Positions 50,528 through 60,111 of a stretch of 64,000 nt of DNA are shown here, piece by piece. The notes below the pieces were generated by a model. It was not told the DNA's origin. It saw nothing but the letters and a program-made list of their open reading frames with translations, and made no database searches. How positions within the stretch are numbered: the stretch's first letter is position 1; each line of letters begins with the position of its first letter. Source of the stretch: Chaetoceros tenuissimus (taxonomy: Eukaryota > Bacillariophyta > Thalassiosirophyceae > Chaetocerotales > Chaetocerotaceae); NCBI GenBank assembly GCA_021927905.1, contig BLLK01000020.1, positions 1,550,001 to 1,614,000 on the forward strand, written 5' to 3'. The position numbers and the translations under genes were made by a program.

Positions 50528-52148
50528 ATGTCTCAGAGATTACTATCAACAATAATTTCTCGCAAGAGATCGGCCTTGCTTCATTCTGCAAAGCAATGGG
50601 GAAGTCTGAATTATGTGCAAAGATCGCTTCTATCTTCCTCCTCGTATCCACCTCATACACTCTATCCTATGCCTGCTTTGAGTCCTACCATGGAAACTGG
50701 AACGATTGCAAAGTGGAACATTGAAGCTGGACAGGAGTTTGCTGCTGGTGATGTTCTTTGTGAGATTGAAACAGATAAAGCGTAAGTGATGCACTCGATC
50801 CTATGTATATTCTGTAGGAGAAAAACTTCTCGTGAAAAGCCTGAAGATTTGAGTTTGGACTTTTTTCTCACCCTGTTCCTTCTATTGATGATCCCTTCTG
50901 ATTGAAAATGACCCATTTATATACTTGGACAGAACTGTTGACTTTGAAGCACAGGATGATGGTATAATTGCCAAAATTCTGAAAGATGGACAAGATGCGG
51001 TTGATCTTGATGTAGGTGTTCCAATTTGTGTTGTTGTTGATGAAGAAGATGACGTTGCAGCATTTGCAGATTTTACAGTGGAAGAAGAAGCAAAGCCAGC
51101 CCAGGCGACTCCAGAACCAGCAGCTCCAACCCCTGCTGCCTCAGCGCCTGTTCCTGCGTCCGAAGTGACTGTACCTTTGGAACATATTTTGATGCCATCT
51201 GCTAGACACTTGAGTCAATCCAAAGGTGTTGATGCTACTGGACTTCAGGGAACTGGAAAAGGAGGAAGAATTACAAAGGGAGATGTATTACAGGCATTCA
51301 AGGATGGAATTGAATTGCCACCACTAGCGTCAGCAGTTTCTGCTCCAACTACTGCTGCTCAGCCTGCTTCCTCTGCAGCACCAGCTGCAATTCCAGCTCC
51401 GGCTGCACCAGTTGATGTCACAATTCCAACCATTACTGCATCGGGAACATATACAGATGTCAAGAATAACAACATGAGAAAAGTCATTGCAAAACGTCTT
51501 ACAGAATCCAAATCGTCAGTTCCACACTTTTATGCAACTACTGAAATTGAATTGGATAATGTCATGTCACTTAGAAAGAAGTTAAAAGATATGGATGTAA
51601 AAGTATCAGTCAATGATTTGATTATTAGAGCGAGTGCATTAGCTTTGAGAGATGTTCCAGAAGTTAATGCTAGTTATGCCAATGGAAAAGTAACAATGAG
51701 TCCGACTGTTGATATCAGTGTGGCTGTAGCTACCCCTGGAGGTTTGATTACACCAATTGTACCAAATACAGATGAGATGGGATTAAGTGATATTTCAGAT
51801 AAAGTCAAGGATCTTGCAACTAGAGCGCGAGATGGGAAATTGGCTCCAGAGGAATATCAGGGTGGTTCCTTCTGTATTTCCAATTTAGGAATGTTTGGTA
51901 TCAATGAGTTTAGTGCTGTTATCAACCCTCCTCAAGCAGCTATTTTGGCAGTAGGTGGTGGAGTCAAAAAGATCGTGGTAAATACATTATATGATGAGAA
52001 TAAGGAAGAACAGGAGCAACCTGGGATTAGAAATGTCATGTCTGCGAGACTGAGTGCGGATAGAAGAGTTGTTGACGAGCCAACTGTTGGTTTATTCTTG
52101 GCAGCTTTCAAGTACTACTTGAGTAAACCAGAGCTCCTCATGCTCTAA
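50528..52148 (+). CDS. Mitochondrial pyruvate dehydrogenase E2/E3BP-like protein
   Basis: Exons 50528-50781 and 50933-52148 give 489 aa; the 151-bp intron splits the lipoyl motif, rejoining [17 protein letters not shown] with the lipoylated Lys. Presequence [20 protein letters not shown] is Arg/Ser-rich and mitochondrial. After the lipoyl domain and an Ala/Pro linker come the peripheral subunit-binding domain ([33 protein letters not shown]), a second Ala/Pro linker, and the acyltransferase core ([33 protein letters not shown]). The active-site motif, normally DHRVVDG, reads DRRVVDE: the catalytic His is Arg. Loss of that His is a known trait of E3-binding protein (protein X), so this may be structural and not an active E2. 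Confidence 0.88.
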
Positions 52149-52193
52149 ATATTGTTATAATTTGAATAATTATTATGATCTTCATGCGAATAA

Positions 52194-52235
52194 GGCTGAT
52201 CTCTAAACATTGATCTGTTTTCGTTTAGATCAGCC
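52194..52235 (+). terminator. 3' hairpin downstream of E2-like gene
   Basis: GGCTGATCT(CT)AAAC pairs with GTTTAGATCAGCC about 15 nt on, 46 bp after the stop. Could aid 3' processing, or belong to the foldback element that begins right next to it. Confidence 0.35.
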
Positions 52236-52236
52236 G

Positions 52237-53375
52237 CTAATCAAGGTCAACGGGAGGAGCGAAGCGACGAGTGTTGACCGCTTACTTAACCCCCGTACGT
52301 ACATGTATGGTATGAATGAAATCACTGGGTCGATCCAAAATTGAATTGATTGAAAGCTGGGCAATATGTACACTTAAAGTAAAATACCTATCTAATAGAC
52401 TGTTTTCCGCTAATATTGGGAAAAATCATAGCAAAAATTCAGAGGGCTTTGTTTGTTCAGATTTTGATGGAAAACCACCTAATTTTTGTTCCTGGGACTC
52501 AAACGGGAATCGCTCATATACAAGACCACGTACATACGTACACAAACATCAACATCGATTGAAATGCAATCGATTATTAACAACCATACAGACATAACAA
52601 TCAATACATTTCGTATGGGAATTAGGCTTTGAATGTTGCTGAAAGGGTTCAAAAAGAATCGATACGATTCAATTTTGCTTGATGAGTGTGCGTTCTGAAA
52701 GGATTTTGAGTTTAGCCAAAATACGAATGTGGAATGTATAATTGTAGATGGTATCTAATGGTCAAGGGCGAGCGACCAATAATGTAATCTGCGATCAAAG
52801 CCTTGATTTATTGTCATTGAAATTTGATACTATACGTATACGTACACAACATCGTCACACTTTCAAAATTTCGATTGTCGGAAACCAGGGTTAGTTTTGT
52901 TAGAATTACGAAAGTTATAGGGCCTCTGAATTTTTTCGCTGAATTTTCCCAATATCAGTGAATAAAATGCTAACGATTGGTTATTTTAAATTAACGATTG
53001 AAGTACTCTAATATAGCGTTTAATTCTTGCAAAGTTCAATCGATTTTTGAAAAAGAAATTTGATTTCGTACGTACTTGCAATATTTGGATTCGGTGTCAA
53101 GTCTCAACATGAGAACCCTTGAGGCCTTTTCAAAGGATTCTTGAGCTGAAAAAATTTTTCGACGCAATTCGGCGAATTTTCCCAATATCAGTGAATAAAA
53201 TGCTAACGATTGGTTATTTTAAATTTATGATTGAAGTGCTCTAATATAGCGTTTTAGTTTTTTCTGAAGCACCTTATTGTCGGTCGATCCACTCACATGC
53301 GTACGTACAGGGGTTAAGTACTAAACGGGCGAGGCTTTACGCCGCTACGCGGCTCCAAGCCTCGCCCTTGATTAG
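52237..53375. repeat. Foldback element with terminal hairpins and nested repeats
   Basis: Both ends read CTAATCAAGG inward, each followed by a hairpin (52245-52279 and 53327-53367), then the inverted pair TACTTAACCCC near 52283-52293 and 53310-53320. Inside, an 81-bp direct repeat (52941-53021, 53174-53254) and an inverted copy of part of it (52408-52447) occur. No long open frame, so it is non-autonomous. I could not find a convincing target duplication. Confidence 0.6.
52750..52800. repeat. Inverted repeat partner of 53405-53457
   Basis: GTATCTAATGG...AATCTGCGATCAA here recurs inverted at 53405-53457, just outside the right end of the foldback element, showing further nesting. Confidence 0.6.
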
Positions 53376-53570
53376 TTTTTTAATAGAGGTTATGAGATGA
53401 AATCAACAAAAGAAGCATTGATCGCAGATTACTAATGGCAGGTTGACCTTGCCATTAGATACAGTCAGCTCTACGATCCATATACCTACCGTTCGCGGCA
53501 AGAAGTGGTATATGCATTTGAAAGAGTATATGCATTGATTTGGCTACGTATTTACGTACTTACATGGTAC

Positions 53571-53590
53571 ATGACGTCATATGACGTCAT
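53571..53590. promoter_or_regulatory. Palindromic double CRE (TGACGTCA x2)
   Basis: Perfect 20-bp palindrome ATGACGTCATATGACGTCAT. TGACGTCA is the consensus site of bZIP factors; related TGACGT elements mediate CO2/cAMP responses and aureochrome binding in diatoms. It lies about 60 bp beyond the 3' end of the next gene, so its target is unclear. Confidence 0.5.
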
Positions 53591-53646
53591 CATGTACGTA
53601 CTAATGTAGTATGTCCAGAACATATTTTTTAATTTAATCTACGGTT

Positions 53647-54042
53647 TCATTTCTTCTCGAAAAATGACTTAATTGATCTAGTTTTCTTGCTCCCATTCAT
53701 TAGCTGCTTCTGTAGATATCTCTGAATACTATCCAATTTATGGCTATGCTCCAAACTTGACTCAGTGGAGCCCAGCGCTAGACGCAAAGTATCAAAGGCT
53801 TCTGTAATCTCAACACGAGTTGGAGGTTTTCTTTCATCTACCTTCTTCACTTCAATCTCTTCTTCATCCAAATCTTCCACTTCAGAGATATCCTTTTCAA
53901 TAGCTTCAAGTTCCTCCTCCACCACAGCTTCCATAACAAACTCATCTTCCTCTAACTCGACCCACGAGTTCCCGATCTCTTCCCATTCTTCCTCGTTGAA
54001 ATCTTCATCTGTCACAAATGAATCATCAAAAATTGGATTCAT
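53647..54042 (-). CDS. Acidic hypothetical protein, possibly transposase C-terminal relic
   Basis: 131 aa from ATG 54042. N-terminal half is Glu/Asp-rich, then a helical region (EITEAFDTLRLALGSTESSL) and a basic end TRSIKSFFEKK. The arrangement of helices followed by a K/S-IKSFF terminus resembles the C-terminus of pogo/Tigger-type transposases, from memory; no catalytic DDE region is seen nearby. It may be a small real gene. The 190-bp tandem repeats just upstream carry splice-donor-like sites, but none of their frames joins this one cleanly. Confidence 0.4.
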   Translation of the reverse strand: MNPIFDDSFVTDEDFNEEEWEEIGNSWVELEEDEFVMEAVVEEELEAIEKDISEVEDLDEEEIEVKKVDERKPPTRVEITEAFDTLRLALGSTESSLEHSHKLDSIQRYLQKQLMNGSKKTRSIKSFFEKK

Positions 54043-54065
54043 ATATGAGAAAGATTACAGAGATA

Positions 54066-54459
54066 CTTACCTTCCAAATTGTGTTGAAGTTATTGATTGA
54101 CTTGGTGCTTGATTTTCGCTGTGATGGGCTAGTCTGATGGATCTCTCGTGCTTGAATTTGGACTCTCCGTCAAATTTTAGGCTAGAACAAGATATGATAC
54201 ATGAGTATTGGTTGAATAAAAGACTAGAGACTTGCATAGAAACATTATAGAGAAACTTACCTTCCAAATTGTGTTGAAGTTATTGTTTGACTTGGTGCTT
54301 GCTTTTCGCTGTGATGTGCTACTTCGGCGGCTCTTTCGTGCTTGAATTTGGACTCTCCGTTAAATTTTGGGCTAGATCGAGATATGATACATGAGTATTG
54401 GTTGAATGAAAGACTAGAGACTTGCATAGAAACATTATAGAGAAACTTACCTTCCAAAT
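54066..54459 (-). repeat. 190-bp tandem duplication with exon-like content
   Basis: The sequence CTTACCTTCCAAATT occurs at about 54066, 54256 and 54446, exactly 190 bp apart. Two full units and the start of a third are present; on the minus strand each has an exon-like part (KFDGESKFKHER, then AHHSEN/EKQAPSQS/TITS) ending in a GTAAG donor. The units differ by several substitutions. Confidence 0.8.
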
Positions 54460-55512
54460 TTATTTTATATTGTGTAGATTTTTTACTGTTGATTACAGCA
54501 CTATATTGAATAAGCACAAGGTGCAATTGCTCTTGGGAAGGTTGTGTGTGGCTCAAATTTTGGCTTTTAGCACAAAATGGAAGAAAAATCACCCATTTCC
54601 TGATACGGCGAGCGATTGAAAACCAATAAAAAGTATAGTCATTGTTATAGTTACGTAGCTAGCTTTATAAAATGAACCTGTTATGTAGCTACGTACAAGC
54701 AAGTACCAAATACTAACCCAACACGGTCAACTGTGAAAAAACGCTGGTAGGGTATATGCATCTGAAAGAATATGGAAAAAGGTATCATATGGAGGAGCTG
54801 ACTGTACAATCTACCATCATAAGCCTGTATCCAAGCCATATATCCCAGTCCAGTTGGGAATTTTGAAATTTCAAAAATGGCCTCCCGACGAGCACAAGAA
54901 GAACGCTTCTCTCTGTGTGGTGTGTTTGCTATCGTCTCCCACCATACTCAGTCCTAATCTCAAACTTACTTTCATAACCTTCACTTTTTTGTCTGATTCT
55001 ACATCAAACCTAGGTTCATCTCCAGAACTACTGATTGACTTGTCTTTGTTGGCACTGGGCGGAAGTGAAAGTTGCTTTGTTCTTACTCGTAATACCGCAA
55101 ACACATTAAGGTTCATAAGACTAATGATGCAGCTCTTGACAACAACTGTTGGTGTGTCATTCTTTGTGCTCTTACATATCAATACGTTCCAACTTTGCAC
55201 CTCTGCAGAACATAAAAATATTCACTACTTGAAAACAGTGCATCGATATAGTGTTGAGTCCAAAGTAAGTGCCGCATTGGTTTTGCTCTTCTTCTTCTTT
55301 TTCTCTCTTTGAGACTCGCTGACGGAATACCCTCATCTTGTTAGAATAAGATGGATACAAATAAAAACTTTGTAAGAATAGGTGACTGTGTTGAAAAAGA
55401 TACAGAAGTAGGGAATGTCAGATTTTGTCTGAATCTGAATAACACATATACTGATAGATTTGATGATTTATGGGTTGTACAATTGCACTAAGTGATATGC
55501 TTTTTGATGTAA
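54460..55512. other. No convincing gene
   Basis: About 1050 bp. Overlapping open frames on both strands exist around 54854-55312, but starts are non-ATG and no family is recognisable. The minus-strand segment (SANKDKSISSSGDEPRFD) looks slightly more coding-like. Confidence 0.4.
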
Positions 55513-55923
55513 TTATGCTCTTTCTCCTTTAATGCGACGTGCAAGCTGCATATCTGCTGGCATGATGGTTACACGTCTAGCATGGATAGCACACAAGTTG
55601 GTATCCTCGAAAACTCCAACGATGTATGCCTCAGCAGCCTCTTGAAGAGCAAGCATTGCCGTTGGAGTAAAACGAAGATCCATTTTGAACTCCTGAGCAA
55701 TCTCACGAACTAATCGCTGGAATGGCCACTTGCGAATTAAAAGATCAACAGACTTCTGGTAACGACGGATCTCACGAAGAGCGACAGTTCCTGGTTTGTA
55801 TCGATGCGGCTTCTTCACCCCTCCTGTTACTGGGGCTGATTTACGTGCTGCCTTTGTTGCAAGTTGCTTCCTTGGTGCCTTTCCTCCAGTGGACTTGCGT
55901 GCGGTTTGCTTGGTGCGTGCCAT
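55513..55923 (-). CDS. Divergent histone H3
   Basis: 136 aa, full-length H3, no intron. The N-terminal tail is canonical through K27-S28 ([20 protein letters not shown]), so K4, K9 and K27 remain. The core has many replacements relative to canonical H3.1/H3.3 (mature numbering): A31V, R42K, T58V, E59D, L65W, D77E, T80M, Q85T, S86P, S87T, C96A, L100I, L103V, K115R, K122A, I124M, R131K. K115 and K122 lie near the nucleosome dyad; K122 acetylation is known to affect stability and this protein cannot carry it. The pattern suggests a specialised variant. No partner histone gene lies nearby. Confidence 0.9.
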   Translation of the reverse strand: MARTKQTARKSTGGKAPRKQLATKAARKSAPVTGGVKKPHRYKPGTVALREIRRYQKSVDLLIRKWPFQRLVREIAQEFKMDLRFTPTAMLALQEAAEAYIVGVFEDTNLCAIHARRVTIMPADMQLARRIKGERA

Positions 55924-56610
55924 TGTTTTGTTTTGAATAAAAAAAGGGAGTGTGAGAAAAGTTTTGGAAGTTTAGAATTGTGAGAGAGACTTTTTTGTGA
56001 CTTTGAAGATGTCTATGTGATGTCAATGCTTTTTATTCCAGGCAAATCTTATGTGTTTTTTTCGACGTCATATCTAGTGTCAACCGTACGTAACTTTTTC
56101 AGTACGGCTTTGGAGGGGGAGAAAATGAATTTTTGTACGTACAGACAGACAGACCATTTCAATAGGCCATTTAAGAGAGACAGACAGACCACTTGAATAG
56201 GCCATTTAGGACATTTTCTGGTTTCATTGACGCCAGTACTTTCAATACGGGATGAAGTGCTACGCAACACATCTTGCACAAAACACAAGCGCAACCAACA
56301 CAACAACTAATCACAACTAGCTTTCATTGCATGTCAGTATCTGCTTCTCAACCCAAGTCCCATTGTGAGCCAGCTACATAGTATCTTTAAATTGCTGTAT
56401 TTGCCCTGGTTGTGTTTATTGAGCTGTTCTGTTTCTTCATTTGAAAGTCAAAGGTTACTTCGTGTTTCGACTTTCAACTCTTTGTTTGGTACTTTTGCAC
56501 TACTGTGGAAGAGCATCCAAACGATCTGTTTATTTTCAAAGGTTACTTCGTGTTTCGAATCTCGACTTTTCTTTCGGTGCTCTGACAGTAGTGCTTTAGT
56601 GTAACCCATC
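55924..56610. other. Intergenic with short repeats
   Basis: 687 bp. GACAGACAGACCA(T/C)TT followed by GAATAGGCCATTTA-like sequence occurs twice (about 56143-56175 and 56180-56211). AAAGGTTACTTCGTGTTTCGA occurs near 56450 and 56538. A CRE-like cgacgtca lies at 56063, upstream of H3. Confidence 0.55.
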
Positions 56611-57738
56611 ATGGACCGGAAAGGAGGAAGTACACAGTCAGCTCACAACATTGGACGTATATTCAATTTTTTTCGTGGGTCCCATGGGAAAAAGGCAATA
56701 CAACTACTTGATCAAGAAAAACATTGTACATATGAGTACATTGATTACTATAAGTGCAAACACTCTCTAAGAGATACAAGTCTTATCTGTTTAAGATCTG
56801 AAAAAGAATTGATCAACGATGAAGTGATCCTCATAGCCTTATCTATCCTAACGGATCAATTTTACGAACTCGAGCAGGCATATGCATGGGAAGGAATTTT
56901 TATCATTAAGGACCCAATATTTGCACACCAACTACTCGCTATCAATTGTTCTGATCCAAGCAAGAAATCATTTAAGATCGGAAACGTTCAACTAAGTCAC
57001 GATGAACTTGCAAAACATGTCGGTGGATATTTTGGTAAAGCAAGTAGTAGGAATTTAAGAGGATGGACATTAGAAAATGACCTGGATGGATATGAAATCA
57101 ATCAGTTAATATTCCCTTGCTGCATTCCTCATAAGCATTGGTTTATGGTTCGCATCCTTCTTGATGAAAAAAAAATAATGTGTTCTAGTTCGGACTACAG
57201 ATCCATTCTTTTTGGGAAAGAGGAATTACCCGAAGAATTTTCCTCATTCCAATATTCCTTCAATGAAGAGTTTCTGTGCTATATGAAAAGTAGAAAGAAG
57301 ACGAAGAAGGTTTTGAATAGTTGGTGCCAAAAGTTGAAACTTTATTCCAAGAATGCAAACGTCCAGGATTCTCTCATAACTCTATTCATGTGCTACACAA
57401 TGAACCAGACCGCGTCATTTGTTTTTGACCAGTTTAAGATTGATGACCCAAACATGCGCCTAGAATGGAAGTTATGTTTTGATCACGAGGTCATCCAAAT
57501 TGATGGATCTAAATGTGACGGTGGTTTGTACTGTCTTCATATGATTGATACAACGTTACGACATTATAGAGGTGACACAAAATATTTCAACAAGATTGAG
57601 AAGAATGGCAGGGGCACTCTTTTAAATTACATCACAAATCTTAATTTTGTGACTCGGAAATTTCTAGCTTTAGAAGAAGATGATGATGATGACGATGAGG
57701 TGCAAATTGTTGAAGAAACTATGAGTGTTAAAAAGTGA
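56611..57738 (+). CDS. Ulp1-like (C48) protease-fold protein
   Basis: 375 aa from ATG 56611, no intron. The order resembles Ulp1/SENP peptidases, which cleave SUMO-like proteins: LINDEVILIALSIL early, then IPHKHWFMVRILLDEKKIMC with the His-Trp pair, an Asp in SSSDYRS, and VIQIDGSKCDGGLYCLHMID where Gln-x-Asp-Gly-x-x-Cys gives a candidate catalytic Cys. The usual C-G after the Cys is C-D-G-G here, so activity is uncertain. The tail is a run of Asp/Glu (EEDDDDDDEVQIVEE) resembling a SUMO-interacting motif next to acidic residues. Stand-alone or transposon-derived Ulp1 genes are both known. Neighbouring relics suggest a repeat-rich setting. Confidence 0.55.
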   Translation: MDRKGGSTQSAHNIGRIFNFFRGSHGKKAIQLLDQEKHCTYEYIDYYKCKHSLRDTSLICLRSEKELINDEVILIALSILTDQFYELEQAYAWEGIFIIKDPIFAHQLLAINCSDPSKKSFKIGNVQLSHDELAKHVGGYFGKASSRNLRGWTLENDLDGYEINQLIFPCCIPHKHWFMVRILLDEKKIMCSSSDYRSILFGKEELPEEFSSFQYSFNEEFLCYMKSRKKTKKVLNSWCQKLKLYSKNANVQDSLITLFMCYTMNQTASFVFDQFKIDDPNMRLEWKLCFDHEVIQIDGSKCDGGLYCLHMIDTTLRHYRGDTKYFNKIEKNGRGTLLNYITNLNFVTRKFLALEEDDDDDDEVQIVEETMSVKK

Positions 57739-57745
57739 ATCAATT

Positions 57746-57957
57746 TTCTGTCATGCAAGAGGAAAACCTTATACAAAACTACGTGGGTGCTACATCTATC
57801 ACGATCGAAAGTCTGGAAAGTGGGCCTGTAGTGGAAAAGCTAGAGGAAATGAAAATACCACATTCGAGTTGGGAGATAAATCGAAAAGTATTTTGAAGCT
57901 GCATATAGTAATAGAGCTGCTTTTGATGAGGATCTCATGAAAAAGATTAAAGCGTGA
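57746..57957 (+). pseudogene. Frameshifted AP2/ERF-like fragment
   Basis: FCHARGKPYTKLRGCYIYHD and RKSGKWACSGKARG look like the first strands of an AP2 domain (R-G-x-Y, K-W). The expected helix (YFEAAYSNRAAFDEDLMKKI) follows only after a one-base shift near the cgaaaag at about 57882. A stop follows at 57955. Likely a dead gene fragment. Confidence 0.45.
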
Positions 57958-58096
57958 ACCGAAGGACGAGGGAGAGGGATTGAATATGATGTATTATTAC
58001 TTTTTGGACGAGACGATCCTTGGTTCACTCCAAGCTTCACAAAGAGAACATAGGGATGACATAAGCATGAAACCTACAACCTAGCATAGTAGTGTC

Positions 58097-58366
58097 CTAC
58101 TTTGCTGTGATTGATACATAGGCAAGATCAAATTCTGAAGAAGCAGTTGAATCATGTGATAAATCCAAGGCTGATTTGTGATGTGTGAAGTTACCTCTAA
58201 TGATGAATATAAATGAAATAGATATCACAAACAAAGACGGTTGATCCAAAGGTTCGCTCGACGGAAGCAAAGAAGGTTCCGAGCTTGGATCATGTGATGG
58301 TTCCATATTAGGTTCTGAAGAAGGCAACAAAGACGGCTGATCAGAATGTTCGGTCGATGGTTCCAT
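58097..58366 (-). CDS. Pro-Ser-Glu repeat fragment
   Basis: About 89 aa from ATG 58366. It opens with repeats of the type PSxEPS ([20 protein letters not shown]), common in large diatom surface proteins, then one hydrophobic segment ([13 protein letters not shown]). It could be the end of such a protein or a relic; no signal peptide precedes it. Confidence 0.4.
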   Translation of the reverse strand: MEPSTEHSDQPSLLPSSEPNMEPSHDPSSEPSLLPSSEPLDQPSLFVISISFIFIIRGNFTHHKSALDLSHDSTASSEFDLAYVSITAK

Positions 58367-58476
58367 ACTATCAAAGCTCAACAATTGAAAATAGCTGAAT
58401 CAATACAATTGAAATTAGCCTAATCAACATAATTATCAATAACAAAAATATAAGATTATTTTAAACTAGAGGTTTA

Positions 58477-59805
58477 TTATACAAGCTGGTTTGTGACAGC
58501 CAATTCCGTCATGGTCATAGGTTCCTCACCATTATCAATTAGAGATAGGATTTCATCAAGTTTTTCTAAAACCATAATTTTGTCTTCTTCTTGTGAACCC
58601 ATACAAAATTTACTGATCAGTTCCAACTTTCCTAGAAGCTCATCATCAACATTAGTTTCATCTAGCTCTGGTTGGTCTTCTTCATCCTCAAAGAAAGGAT
58701 AAACTCCATTCAAAAGCCTGTAATGATAATATTGAGTGATTGCGTTGATTCTTTCAATATCAGTGAAGCCAATCCCACCCTGAGTAACCCTAAAATATCC
58801 AATAATATTGTTCCAATCATCATTTTGATTATAACGAAATCTAGTGTGCATAGCACACTCTATGTTATGGATTGGGGCGATACCATGATAATGGAGAAAA
58901 GCTACAAATGCGACACAACAATGTGAACTTGACTGGAATTGAGACAGTTCTCTAGTGATTGGGAATGTTAACCACCAAGTGTTTTCTAGAATAGCTAACA
59001 TTGTTTTGTAGAATTGAAAAAAGTAATCAAATCCACCAAGGTCATTCTCCACAATTGCAATACACTTTAGCACCAACCATGGAACTTTGACCTTTGTTCC
59101 TTTTTTTTTCTTGGTAAAATATCCCAATTCATTGTCACCTCTGATGACATTCAAATATTCATTTTCAAGATCAGTGGCGATTCTATGATTGTCAAATGGA
59201 CGTAGAAGCTTTGGTAGATTGCAAACACTGCCATATAACGCAGTATGTGTATATAGACCTTGAAGTGGTGTTTCATTGCCTGGAGAAGTGAAGACAGTAG
59301 CTGATGTACCTGGAAAAAATTCTGCATCAGGAACAATATTCTGGCGTGCTGGCTCAAGTTGTATCTTTGTTTGTTTTTTCAATAAAGCATTATCAGGAAT
59401 TGGAATACCTGCTCTGCGGACTCCTATCTTTGGTCCATTTCCTGGCAGTATAGTATTTGCATTTATTAGTCTGTCTCCAGTAAACACATTATACTTTTCC
59501 ATTTCATGACCGGCAGCATCAGTTTCATTCATTTTGATGCCACCTGTCTCCATACCAGCTCTTTTAAAAAGAATACATCTGTTTTTAGTATAATCGTTTT
59601 GAGATATACTTGTCAAAAGAGATGTGAAATGACCTGGTTGGTATGTATCAATTCGTTTTGCTTTGAATTGTTTAGATACATCTCTATCCTGGGCTTGCTT
59701 TATAAAGTCAGGGATGATGTTATCATTGTGATTTGTAACAACAATAAATGGAACTTGTGTGTCCTTTGGTAGAACAGTTTGGTTAGGTTGGTTTGCCTGA
59801 TTCAT
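58477..59805 (-). CDS. Hypothetical lineage-specific protein
   Basis: 442 aa from ATG 59805, one exon. No signal peptide or membrane helix. The N-terminal part is polar (QANQPNQTVLPKDTQVPFIV), the middle has aromatic-rich stretches (FDYFFQFYKTMLAILENTWW, SSSHCCVAFVAFLHYHG), and the end is acidic (FFEDEEDQPELDETNVDDEL). I recognise no domain. The frame is well maintained, so it is probably real. Neighbours are relics and lineage-specific genes; a transposon-derived origin is possible but unsupported. Confidence 0.55.
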   Translation of the reverse strand: MNQANQPNQTVLPKDTQVPFIVVTNHNDNIIPDFIKQAQDRDVSKQFKAKRIDTYQPGHFTSLLTSISQNDYTKNRCILFKRAGMETGGIKMNETDAAGHEMEKYNVFTGDRLINANTILPGNGPKIGVRRAGIPIPDNALLKKQTKIQLEPARQNIVPDAEFFPGTSATVFTSPGNETPLQGLYTHTALYGSVCNLPKLLRPFDNHRIATDLENEYLNVIRGDNELGYFTKKKKGTKVKVPWLVLKCIAIVENDLGGFDYFFQFYKTMLAILENTWWLTFPITRELSQFQSSSHCCVAFVAFLHYHGIAPIHNIECAMHTRFRYNQNDDWNNIIGYFRVTQGGIGFTDIERINAITQYYHYRLLNGVYPFFEDEEDQPELDETNVDDELLGKLELISKFCMGSQEEDKIMVLEKLDEILSLIDNGEEPMTMTELAVTNQLV

Positions 59806-60111
59806 TTTATTTTGAATGTATTAGTCAAATGAAAAATATATGATTGTATTTTTAGGTGGGATAGATGTTATAGATGGTTTCTCTTGTGCTACCACAGCTA
59901 AATCCATGTAAAATATCTAAATACAATTGCCCCTCCTTATCATTCTATCCAAATATTCATCCGTTGAATCGCTGATTTTGTATAACATGTGAGGGAAATA
60001 TATGTAGACATGTTGTACCTCTCCATGACTCAACTAATTAGAAACTAACATTTAACAGTTATCTCTATTCCCACAATATGATTGCCTATTATTGTCACGA
60101 GTACTACTAAA
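59806..60111. other. Intergenic
   Basis: 306 bp, AT-rich. Nothing recognised. Confidence 0.4.

Noticed and set aside
52237-53375. Reading the foldback element as a Helitron or classic TIR transposon
   Set aside because: No TC..CTAG ends, no transposase frame and no clear target duplication.
54854-55312. 152-aa plus-strand frame and its 109-aa antisense partner
   Set aside because: Both start at non-ATG codons, lack recognisable domains and overlap each other; neither could be preferred.
56611-57738. Claim that the Ulp1-like protein has lost its catalytic Cys
   Set aside because: One alignment puts Gly at the Cys position, but aligning from Gln-x-Asp-Gly keeps a Cys; undecided by eye.
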